Source of the DNA: a virus
IMG/VR virus record: IMGVR_UViG_3300035212_001167
Coordinates: 1 to 64,000 of that record
DNA: 64,000 nt
Reading direction: 5' to 3' (one strand)
Position numbers and translations under genes: made by a program. How positions within the stretch are numbered: position 1 is the first letter of the stretch; each line of letters starts with the position of its first letter. The notes beneath the pieces were generated by a model. The model made no database searches, had not been told where the DNA came from, and saw nothing but the letters and a program-made list of their open reading frames with translations. This document shows positions 9,625 to 19,700 of this stretch, piece by piece.

Positions 9625-10287
9625 ATGAAAAGAGATATTAGATTAGTTAGTATATTTAATAAACCAATGGTGGTATTTGATGGCCCTGAATGTATTTCAG
9701 ATGACATAGTAAAATACAATAATTTTTGGGAATTTAAGATTGTTAACAAATGGTTACATTTTTTTCCTAAAAACGGTCTTTATCTGGATATTGGGGCTAA
9801 CATAGGTAATCACTGCGTACAATTAAAACATTATTTACCAAATATATCTATTTGGGCTTTTGAGCCGTATTTTGAAAATTATGAATTACTTAGATTAAAC
9901 ACTAAACAATTGGATAACGTACATTGTTTTTGTTTAGGTGTTGGTAGTTGTAATTCCATGGTACATTTCGACAATGGTCATGACTCTAATAGTGGTGTTG
10001 TTAAAGTAGTTGAGTATAGTAATAACACTAATTTAGTAATTTCTTTAGATACATTTAATTTACCCGAACCCGTTAAGTTTATTAAAATTGATGTTGAGGG
10101 ATTTGAAAAATCTTCGTTTGAAGGAATGGTTAATTTATTAGAAAAAGATAAACCGATGATTTGGTTAGAAGATATTGGTGGGGACGCGGTCACGTTTTTA
10201 CTAATGAAAGATTATATCATTGTCGATTCTCAGGAAGAGAGTAGAGATTATTTAATGGTTCACATAACCAACAAACACAAATATTAA
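9625..10287 (+). CDS. FkbM-family SAM-dependent methyltransferase
   Basis: This 220-residue protein is a compact FkbM-type methyltransferase without the beta module found in the one at 5007. The SAM-binding loop LYLDIGANIGNHCVQLK lies near residue 52, followed by IWAFEPYFENYELL, and the family signature FIKIDVEGFEKSSFEGM near residue 150. These enzymes O-methylate sugars or related hydroxyl groups; capping of a glycan is a reasonable guess from the surrounding glycosyltransferases. The gene starts directly after the previous stop and ends 1 base before the next ATG. Length agrees with minimal members of the family. Confidence 0.85.
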   Translation: MKRDIRLVSIFNKPMVVFDGPECISDDIVKYNNFWEFKIVNKWLHFFPKNGLYLDIGANIGNHCVQLKHYLPNISIWAFEPYFENYELLRLNTKQLDNVHCFCLGVGSCNSMVHFDNGHDSNSGVVKVVEYSNNTNLVISLDTFNLPEPVKFIKIDVEGFEKSSFEGMVNLLEKDKPMIWLEDIGGDAVTFLLMKDYIIVDSQEESRDYLMVHITNKHKY

Positions 10288-10288
10288 A

Positions 10289-11278
10289 ATGAAATCAATT
10301 TGTTTAGTCGCGTCTCACACACCAACAAAAGAAAAACAAGATGCGTTAAGAAATTTAATTAGAAAATTAAAAAAAGAAAAAAAGGACATTTTTCTAATAA
10401 CCCATAGTTTTACCCCATCTGACATTATATCTGATGTTAACTATCATTTTTATGATAGTGAAAACGAATTTGTCGACGAAGACAATTTAAAAGGATGGGG
10501 TCACATTGAACTTTTTGGAAATACCTTGGTAAGTAAAGATGTTATAAAACAATCAACATCAATTTTACCTTGTACTAGAAATCTATTCTTTGGGATGTTT
10601 ATTTCTAAAATGTTGGGGTATAATGTATTACATTATATTGAATACGATTCGGAAATAACCGACATTAAAGTTATTGATAATAATGACGTTTTACTTAAAG
10701 ATTATGATTGTGTTTATTATTTAACAAAACGAGGGTTCGACGGGGATTCAGACCATTTATTTGGCCCATACTCAGCATATAACCTTAATTCATATACGTA
10801 TGATGAATTGTTGTGGAATCGAGAAAAAATTTTACACGAGTTTTCAAAAGAAGATAATAATCTTTTAGTTGAGAAGGTATCAGAATCTTTATTAATTAAT
10901 AATAAAAATTTTATATCATTTGATAAGTCAGAATTATTAAACCAAGGGCTAAATGCCGATACCATTAAAAGTAATACAGATTCTCCTGTAGTGTTTAAGA
11001 CATTATTTTATGATGACAATAAACTACATGTGTATTGTAATAATAGTAACCCAAATAAAATTAACGAAAATATTGACATTATCATTAACGATAACACCTA
11101 TTTAAATATTCCTATGATAAAACCAAACACGTTTCATTTTAGAACTATTGGTGAATTAAAGGACATTAAAAAAGTAAAATTATATTCAAATAATATATTA
11201 ATATTTGAATATCAATTAGATGATGATGAAGTTATTGAAAAATTTAAAAAAAATAACAAATTAATTAAAAATAATTAA
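10289..11278 (+). CDS. Glycosyltransferase-like protein, divergent paralogue
   Basis: This 329-residue protein starts SICLVASHTPTKEKQDALRN and continues with FLITHSFTPSD and VNYHFYDSE. These line up with the N-termini of the protein at 8647 and the middle domain of the protein at 5960. An acidic YIEYDSEI motif near residue 115 could be the GT-A metal/donor site. Residues from about 245 onward look like the accessory beta module (KLHVYCNNSNPNKINENIDI, KVKLYSNNILIFEYQL). It is third in a series of related proteins in one operon, with 1-base spacing on each side. The reaction is inferred from the family resemblance; the protein is too divergent to name a sugar. Confidence 0.55.
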   Translation: MKSICLVASHTPTKEKQDALRNLIRKLKKEKKDIFLITHSFTPSDIISDVNYHFYDSENEFVDEDNLKGWGHIELFGNTLVSKDVIKQSTSILPCTRNLFFGMFISKMLGYNVLHYIEYDSEITDIKVIDNNDVLLKDYDCVYYLTKRGFDGDSDHLFGPYSAYNLNSYTYDELLWNREKILHEFSKEDNNLLVEKVSESLLINNKNFISFDKSELLNQGLNADTIKSNTDSPVVFKTLFYDDNKLHVYCNNSNPNKINENIDIIINDNTYLNIPMIKPNTFHFRTIGELKDIKKVKLYSNNILIFEYQLDDDEVIEKFKKNNKLIKNN

Positions 11279-11279
11279 T

Positions 11280-13382
11280 ATGAATATAACACAAGTAACA
11301 CCAGGAATTATTTCCATACCCCCAAATGGATGGGGTGCCGTTGAAAAGATAATTTTTAACTACAATAACCATTTAAACTCATTAGGTCATATTTCTGATA
11401 TAAAGTATTTAAATGGGGTTGACATTAACAATACCGATATTGTTCACATTCATATCGCAAATTTAGCTATTGAAGCGTATGAACGAGGTATACCTTACAT
11501 TTTTTCATTACACGACCATCATGTTGTGTATAATGGTAAAGATTCATTTAACTATCAACAAAATTTAGAAGCAATCCAAAAGTCTGTTATTTCATTTTGT
11601 CATGCGGAGTTCTTAGTGGATTACTTTAGTGAGACTGATAAATTATTTTATTTATCTCACGGAGTTGATACTAAATTCTTTAAAGTAGACCAACCTTATC
11701 GAACGGAACATAAATTATTGTGTTTAGCGAACAACGGTATTGGAGGAGACTCGTCTTACGATAGAAAAGGATTTAGATATGCTATTGAAGCGGCTAAGTC
11801 ATTGGGGTTACCAATAACAATTGCTGGCCCTGAAAATAACCATAACTTTTTTGAACACCACAAAGACTTATTAGAATATGATAAGTTAACACTATTATTA
11901 ACAAATCCAAATGAGGATGAGATATTAGAATTATACAAATCGCATTCAATTTTTCTACACCCATCTTGTTTAGAGGCGGGTCATCCTAATTTAACATTAC
12001 TTGAAGCAATTTCTTGTGGAATACCAATTGTTGGTACTTATAGTGGTACCCAAAAAATTAAAGGTATGATTGTTTGTGAACTTAACACTAATTCTGTCAT
12101 AAACGGAATACAAGATATTATTAATAATTATAATTTTTATGTGTCCCAAACACTGAAGAATAGAGAAAAATTTGATTGGTTGGTAATTTGTGAGCGTATG
12201 TTAAAAATGTATGAAGTAACTAAATTAATTAAAAAAGAATATAACTCAAATGATACAAAAGAATTATTAGTTGATAATATTGAAAATACAGAAAAATTTG
12301 TACCTGTTGTTGAAGAAGATATTGATTGTGTTATACATTTCGTCAATAATCCTTTTTTAGAAATTAAAGGTTCTGGCGTAAAGTCATACAAAGTACAATT
12401 TTATGATAAAGAAAATTTATACTACTCAACCGAGTTAAAACCAAATATGTGGACTAAACTATCTAGACAGTATTATACTGATTGGGATGTTAAAGTTCTT
12501 GATGGTGAGGAATTAATTTATGAATATAAACCAAATTTTATTAACAAAAGAGTATTCATTTCATTCGATTCTCGTTCTCTTGGGGATAGTATTGCTTGGA
12601 TACCATATGTTTTAGAATTTAAGAAGAAACACAATTGTCATGTTATTGTTTCAACATTTTGGAATAAGTTATTTGAAAAATCTTACTCTGAGATTGAGTT
12701 TGTTTCACCAGGAAGTACGGTTCATGATTTAATTGGTATGTATACAATTGGGTGGTTCTATGATACAAATAAAGAACCCGAATTACCAAATACAATCCCA
12801 TTACAAAAAGCAATAACAAATATTATTGGTTTAGAGTTTAACGAAATTAAACCAAACATTGATTTTATTCCATCAGAACGACCATTTACGGAAAAGTATA
12901 TTACGATTGCAAATGAATCAACCGCGGGAGTTAAGTATTGGAATAATCCTAATGGGTGGAGGGAACTAATTGATTACTTAGTATCTAAAGGATATAGGGT
13001 CATTAATGTATCTAAAGAAAGTGACCGAATGGATGGTGTGACAAAACTAAAGGACACGTCAATTGAGAACACAATGAATTGTATTCATCATAGTGAGTTC
13101 TTTATTGGTTTATCAAGTGGATTATCTTGGTTGACATGGGCATTAGGAAAACATGTTGTTATGATTTCTAACTTTACCGAACCTGACCATGAGTTTACTT
13201 CTAATTGCACAAGAATCACTAACCCATCAGTTTGTAACGGGTGTTGGAATAATCCAATGTTTAAATTTGATAAGGGTGATTGGAATTGGTGTCCTGAACA
13301 TAAAGGAACAGAAAGACAGTTTGAATGCCATAAATCGATAACCTCTCAAATGGTTATTGACAGAATACAACATTTATTATAA
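11280..13382 (+). CDS. GT4 fused to autotransporter-type O-heptosyltransferase-like domain
   Basis: The protein has 700 residues. Residues 1 to about 305 are a GT4 enzyme (GGVE-like loop PNGWGAVEKIIFNYN; donor site LEAGHPNLTLLEAISCGIP). Residues about 345-425 are a beta module (VIHFVNNPFLEIKGSG, NMWTKLSRQYYTDWD). Residues about 426-700 strongly resemble the strand-loop-strand autotransporter O-heptosyltransferases (TibC/Aah type), a GT9-related group: RVFISFDSRSLGDSIAWIP, STFWNKLFE, GLSSGLSWLTWALGK. The C-terminus carries C652-x2-C655-x15-C671-x11-C683, matching the iron-binding finger described for TibC. Those enzymes put heptose on Ser/Thr of repeat adhesins, so this is the best candidate for initiating glycosylation of the fibres encoded next door. 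It overlaps the next gene. Confidence 0.82.
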   Translation: MNITQVTPGIISIPPNGWGAVEKIIFNYNNHLNSLGHISDIKYLNGVDINNTDIVHIHIANLAIEAYERGIPYIFSLHDHHVVYNGKDSFNYQQNLEAIQKSVISFCHAEFLVDYFSETDKLFYLSHGVDTKFFKVDQPYRTEHKLLCLANNGIGGDSSYDRKGFRYAIEAAKSLGLPITIAGPENNHNFFEHHKDLLEYDKLTLLLTNPNEDEILELYKSHSIFLHPSCLEAGHPNLTLLEAISCGIPIVGTYSGTQKIKGMIVCELNTNSVINGIQDIINNYNFYVSQTLKNREKFDWLVICERMLKMYEVTKLIKKEYNSNDTKELLVDNIENTEKFVPVVEEDIDCVIHFVNNPFLEIKGSGVKSYKVQFYDKENLYYSTELKPNMWTKLSRQYYTDWDVKVLDGEELIYEYKPNFINKRVFISFDSRSLGDSIAWIPYVLEFKKKHNCHVIVSTFWNKLFEKSYSEIEFVSPGSTVHDLIGMYTIGWFYDTNKEPELPNTIPLQKAITNIIGLEFNEIKPNIDFIPSERPFTEKYITIANESTAGVKYWNNPNGWRELIDYLVSKGYRVINVSKESDRMDGVTKLKDTSIENTMNCIHHSEFFIGLSSGLSWLTWALGKHVVMISNFTEPDHEFTSNCTRITNPSVCNGCWNNPMFKFDKGDWNWCPEHKGTERQFECHKSITSQMVIDRIQHLL

Positions 13383-13753
13383 TGAATATAGAAGTTTCAA
13401 TTGGGGAAATAGTTGACAAATTAACTATCCTAAGAATTAAAAAAAATAATATAACAGATAAAGGTAAACTTTTTAATGTTATTACAGAATACGATTATCT
13501 ATATGATGTTGTATTTAATCAATTAAAAATTGAATCAGATGATTTTTATAATCTATTATTGGTTAATGAACGTCTTTGGGATATTGAAGACCTTATTAGA
13601 GATAAAGAAAGAGATAAGGTATTTGACACCGAATTCATAGAATTAGCTCGGTCCGTTTATGTAACAAACGATAAACGAGCAGAATTAAAGAAAGAGATTA
13701 ATTTAAAATATGGGTCTCTTTTTGTTGAAGAGAAGTCATACAAGGAATATTAA
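13382..13753 (+). CDS. Small conserved protein of glycan clusters (DUF6165-like)
   Basis: This 123-residue protein is mostly helical, highly charged, and lacks signal or membrane segments. Its N-terminus (IEVSIGEIVDKLTILRIKK) fits a small family (recalled as DUF6165) found beside glycosyltransferases in surface-polysaccharide clusters; no biochemical role is established. It closes the plus-strand glycan operon: its ATG overlaps the previous stop (TAATG) and a strong terminator begins at its own stop codon. A helper or scaffold role for the transferases is possible but only inferred from position. Confidence 0.55.
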   Translation: MNIEVSIGEIVDKLTILRIKKNNITDKGKLFNVITEYDYLYDVVFNQLKIESDDFYNLLLVNERLWDIEDLIRDKERDKVFDTEFIELARSVYVTNDKRAELKKEINLKYGSLFVEEKSYKEY

Positions 13754-13781
13754 AAAAGGGAGTCAAACGACTCCCTTTTTT
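13752..13781. terminator. Bidirectional intrinsic terminator
   Basis: A perfect hairpin (GGGAGTC, loop AAAC, GACTCCC) is flanked by A6 and T6, so it works on both strands. It separates the plus-strand glycan operon from the minus-strand fibre gene. Confidence 0.9.
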
Positions 13782-13784
13782 ATT

Positions 13785-16700
13785 TTAATATAGTATTGAG
13801 AGTGTCCAAGTAAATCGAACTTTATTTGGGGTAGCTAGACGACTACTAATACCAACAATAAACATACCGTCACATTGAGATATTGGGTCATAATATGTAA
13901 CTTGTGACCCAATACATACGGACTTGGTATTTGGATTATAATTATATACATCTTCGAAAATTATAGTAGGTTGTGACACCCCAATCTGACTTAACTCTGA
14001 ACATTTAACCCACGATACACTCACACCCACCTGGTCAGCACCTACTGCGGTATCGCAAAATACATGACCACAAAGATTTATTTTAAATGGTGGTACCGAC
14101 GTATCGTATAGATTAGGAATTGCACAAGAACCATTCTGAGTGGGGAATGGAGTCCCAACACCACTAACTATTGGACTTAAGACAGTCCATTCACATCCAT
14201 TCCATCCGCAAGCCGAGTCTCCAATACGATAATTGTCGAGAGATTCATTCACTTGAAAGTCACCAATGGTTGCTGAAGTTGAAGCAATTACATATATCTT
14301 TGAGCAGTCAATTCCAACGGTAATTGCTCCACCACCATCATCAACCGCCGTTATACAAGTACCCGCAAAATTTAAACTAACCGCACTTGATGTTACTAAA
14401 GTACCCTCATCGTAAATCGCAATGGAACCACCACCACCACCTGATGTACCTGAAGTTCCTGCAACACCCGTCAATCCGCTTGAACCTGAACTTCCTGATG
14501 AACCTGAACTTCCTGAACTACCTGAGCTACCCGAAGAACCTGATGTTCCACTTGTTCCTGATGTTCCTGAAGAACCTGAAGTACCTCTAGTACCTGATGT
14601 TCCTGAACTTCCTGAAGAACCGCTACTTCCTGAACTTCCTGATGAACCACTTGTTCCTGACGTTCCGCTAGTTCCTGATGAACCTGAAGTACCTCTAGTA
14701 CCCGATGTTCCACTTGAACCTGAAGTTCCGTTTGTTCCCGATTTACCATTATAAACCCATGAAATTGTACATACATCACCACTGGTTAACACACCACTTC
14801 CAACTAAACTTGAAGAAAAGTTAATATCAAACCATGTAGTGTTATCAACTATGGTTGTTATCTCATAAATTGCAATATTAGAATTATCCCCTAATTTAGT
14901 TACTTGGAAAAATACTTTATTACCTAATCCAACAACTAACGCAAGAGCTTTAAACCAATTTGTATAATTAGTCCCAGCATAGTCTAATACATTAATTGTC
15001 AAATTGTTATATAACCCTTGAGTTGCATTACTTGTCGCGAAACGTGTTGCTAATGGGTCCAACCCAACCCCAACTCCTTTATATTCCCATCTACCTGAGT
15101 TTGACCCATCATTTGCGGTAATACCACTTGTTCCTGACGAACCTGAAGTACCTGAAGTACCTGACGAACCTGAAGTACCTCTAGTACCCGATGTTCCACT
15201 TGAACCTGAAGAACCACTACTTCCTGAACTTCCTGATGAACCTGAATTTCCGCTAGTACCACTTGAACCTGATGAACCTGATGAACCTGATGAACCTGAT
15301 GAACCTGATGAACCTGATACTCCACTTGTTCCTGAAGACCCTGATGAGCCGCTACTTCCTGATGAGCCCGATGAACCTGATGTTCCACTTGTTCCTGATG
15401 TTCCTGAAGAACCTGAAGTACCTCTAGTACCTGATGTTCCTGAACTTCCTGAAGAACCTGAACTACCTGATGTACCGCTACTTCCTGAACTACCTGATGT
15501 ACCACTACTTCCTGAACTACCTGAAGAACCACTTGAACCTGAACTTCCTGATGAACCTGAATTTCCGCTAGTACCACTTGAACCTGAACTTCCTGATGAA
15601 CCTGAACTTCCTGAAGTTCCGCTAGTACCGCTTGACCCTGAATTTCCTGATGTCCCACTTGTTCCTGAAACGCCCGATGCTCCTGAAACTCCTGACGTAC
15701 CCGCAGTTCCTGACGAACCACTTGAACCTGAACTACCTGAAGAACCACTTGAACCTGACGTTCCTGATGAACCTGAACTACCTGATGTTCCGCTAGTTCC
15801 TGAAGAACCGCTTGAACCTGAACTTCCTGACGTTCCACTTGTACCTGATGTTCCTGAAGAACCTGAAGTACCTCTAGTACCCGATGTTCCACTTGAACCT
15901 GAACTTCCTGAACTACCACTTGAACCCGATGTTCCACTTGTTCCTGATGAACCTGAACTTCCACTTGAACCTGATGAACCTGAACTACCACTTGAACCTG
16001 AAATTCCACTAGTTCCTGAACTACCGCTACTTCCACTTGAACCTGAACTACCTGAAGAACCACTTGTACCTGAACTTCCTGAAGAACCGCTAACACCTGA
16101 AGTTCCTGAAGAACCACTTGACCCTGAAGAACCACTTGTACCTGAAGTTCCTGAAGAACCGCTTGAACCTGAACTTCCTGAAGAACCACTTGAACCTGAA
16201 CTTCCCGAAGAACCGCTTGAACCACTTGTTCCTGATGTTCCGCTAGTTCCTGATGAACCTGAAGTACCTCTAGTTCCCGATGTTCCACTTGTCCCTGATT
16301 TACCACTTCCAACCCAATTTATACAATGATTATAATTGTTTGTCCATGAACTAACACCTCCACTATTAACCGCCACAGACACTGTGTAAACATTGCCCGC
16401 TAATGAAACTGAGTTTACGGTATATATCCCAACCAATCCTGTTTCAACTTCAACAACTGTTATATAAGCACTACCCGCACCATTTGCAGTTACGTAGTTT
16501 TGTAACCCTGTCCACCAAGCCGATGTATCAACACTAGGATTATATGATGTTTTATTTACGTATATTGTGTTTAAACTATTAATAACGTTTACAGGTCCGT
16601 AAGAAATACGAGTTGATGCTGGTATAGTTGTATTCGAAGTATCTGATAACCATGTGATACATGATGAAGCTCCATTAACCCCACTCGTACCCGCAGTTCC

Positions 16701-19700
16701 TGAAGAACCTGAAGTACCTCTAGTACCTGATGTTCCGCTTGAACCTGAACTTCCTGAACTACCTGAAGAACCTGATGTTCCGCTAGTTCCTGATGAACCT
16801 GAACTACCTGAAGAACCACTAACACCTGAGCTTCCTGATGAACCACTTGACCCTGAAGAACCACTTGTACCTGAACTTCCTGAAGAACCGCTAACACCTG
16901 AAGTTCCTGATGAGCCTGAACTTCCTGATGAACCTGAGCTTCCTGAAGAACCACTACTTCCTGATGTTCCGCTAGTTCCTGAAGAACCTGATGTTCCGCT
17001 AGTTCCTGATGAACCTGAAGTACCTCTAGTACCCGATGTCCCACTTGAACCCGAAGAACCTGAACTACCACTACTACCCGAAGAACCTGACGTTCCACTT
17101 GTTCCTGATGAACCGCTACTACCACTTGACCCTGAACTACCTGATGTTCCCGCAGTTCCTGAAGAACCGCTTGAACCTGAACTACCACTTGAACCTGACG
17201 TTCCGCTAGTTCCCGCAGTCCCACTTAAACCTGAAGTCCCACTTGTTCCTGAACTACCTGACGTACCTCTAGTACCTGAAGTTCCACTAGAACCTGAAGA
17301 ACCACTACTACCAGATGAACCTGATGTTCCTGATGTTCCACTTATCCCCGAACTACCGCTAGAACCCGAACTACCACTCGAACCTGATGTACCTGAAGTT
17401 CCACTAGAACCTGAACTTCCTGAAGAACCTGAAGAACCACTTGAACCTGATGACCCGCTACTTCCTGATGTACCAGCAGTCCCTGAAGTACCACTTACAC
17501 CACTTGAACCTGAACTTCCTGAAGAACCACTACTTCCTGATGTTCCGCTAGTACCTGATGTTCCGCTAGTACCTGATGTACCGCTCACACCACTAGTACC
17601 ACTTGACCCCGAAGTACCTCTTGTACCTGAAGTTCCTGAACTACCGCTAGAACCACTTGACCCTGACGTACCTGATGAACCACTACTACCACTTGAACCC
17701 GAAGAACCACTAGTTCCTGAACTACCTGATGTTCCCGCAGTTCCTGATGAACCGCTACTGCCGCTTGACCCTGAACTACCTGATGTTCCCGCAGTTCCTG
17801 ATGAACCACTTGAACCTGAAGAACCGCTTGAGCCTGACGTTCCGCTAGTACCTGATGTTCCACTTAAACCTGAAGTCCCACTTGTTCCTGAACTACCTGA
17901 CGTACCTCTAGTACCTGAAGTTCCACTAGAACCTGAAGAACCACTTGTTCCCGAAGAACCTGAAGAACCACTACTACCAGATGAACCTGATGTTCCTGAA
18001 CTTCCTGAAGACCCACTTGAACCTGAACTTCCTGATGAACCTGATGTTCCACTTGTACCTGACAAACCTGACGAACCACTACTACCTGAAGAACCTGACG
18101 TTCCGCTAGTTCCTGATGAACCGCTACTACCGCTTGAACCTGAACTACCACTAGACCCACTTGTTCCACTTGTACCTGAAGAACCACTTGACCCTGAAGT
18201 TCCGCTAGTTCCTGCAGTCCCATTTAATCCTGAAGTTCCACTTGTTCCTGAAGAACCTGAAGTACCTCTAGTTCCTGATGTACCCGAACTTCCTGAAGAA
18301 CCGCTACTACCACTAGTACCTGATGAACCGCTACTACCACTTGACCCCGAACTACCTGATGTTCCTGAAGAGCCACTACTCCCACTCGAACCTGAACTTC
18401 CTGAAGAGCCCGATGTTCCGCTAGTTCCTGATGTACCACTTACCCCCGAACTTCCACTTGAACCTGAACTACCTGAAGAACCACTACTACCTGATGTTCC
18501 GCTAGTGCCTGAAGTACCACTTAATCCTGATGTTCCTGAAGAACCACTACTACCACTTGAACCTGACGTTCCGCTAGTTCCACTTGTTCCCGAAGAACCT
18601 GACGTACCTCTTGTTCCTGAAGTTCCACTACTACCACTAGAACCTGAACTACCTGATGAACCGCTTGTCCCTGAAGTACCACTTGAGCCTGACGACCCGC
18701 TACTACCGCTTGAACCTGAACTACCACTTGAACCTGAACTTCCTGATGAACCACTTGTTCCCGCAGTCCCACTTGAGCCAGATGTACCTGACGAACCACT
18801 ACTTCCACTAGAACCTGAAGTTCCACTTGTACCTGATGAACCACTTGTTCCACTTGTACCTGAAGACCCTGACGTACCTCTAGTTCCTGATGTTCCTGAT
18901 GAACCACTACTTCCACTTGAACCTGAACTACCTGACGAACCACTTGAACCTGAGGTTCCTGATGAACCACTTGAACCTGAAGTACCGCTAGTTCCTGATG
19001 AACCACTTGTTCCACTTGAGCCTGAACTACCCGAAGAACCTGATGACCCTGAACTTCCTGACGTACCTGATGTACCACTCGAACCTGATGTTCCACTAGT
19101 TCCTGACGTACCGCTTACTCCCGAACTTCCACTTGAACCTGAAGAACCACTAGACCCTGAACTACCTGACGAACCGCTTGTTCCCGCAGTTCCACTTGAG
19201 CCAGATGTACCCGCAGTTCCTGATGAACCCGAACTACCACTACTCCCACTTGAACCTGAAGACCCACTTGTTCCACTTGTTCCTGATGAACCACTACTAC
19301 CACTTGAGCCTGATGTTCCGCTAGTTCCTGATGTTCCGCTAGTTCCACTTGTCCCTGAAGAACCTGACGTACCTCTTGTTCCTGAAGTACCTGAAGAACC
19401 ACTACTACCGCTTGAACCTGATGTACCGCTTGAACCTGATGTACCCGAAGAACCGCTAGAACCTGATGTTCCACTTGTACCTGCAGTCCCTGAACTTCCA
19501 CTACTTCCTGACGAACCGCTAGAACCTGATGTTCCACTTGTACCAGCACTACCTGATGTACCCGCAGTCCCTGAACTTCCACTACTTCCTGATGAACCAC
19601 TAGAACCTGATGTTCCGCTTGAACCTGAACTACCTGAAGAACCACTTGAACCTGATGTTCCGCTAGTTCCTGATGAACCGCTTGAACCTGAACTACCTGA

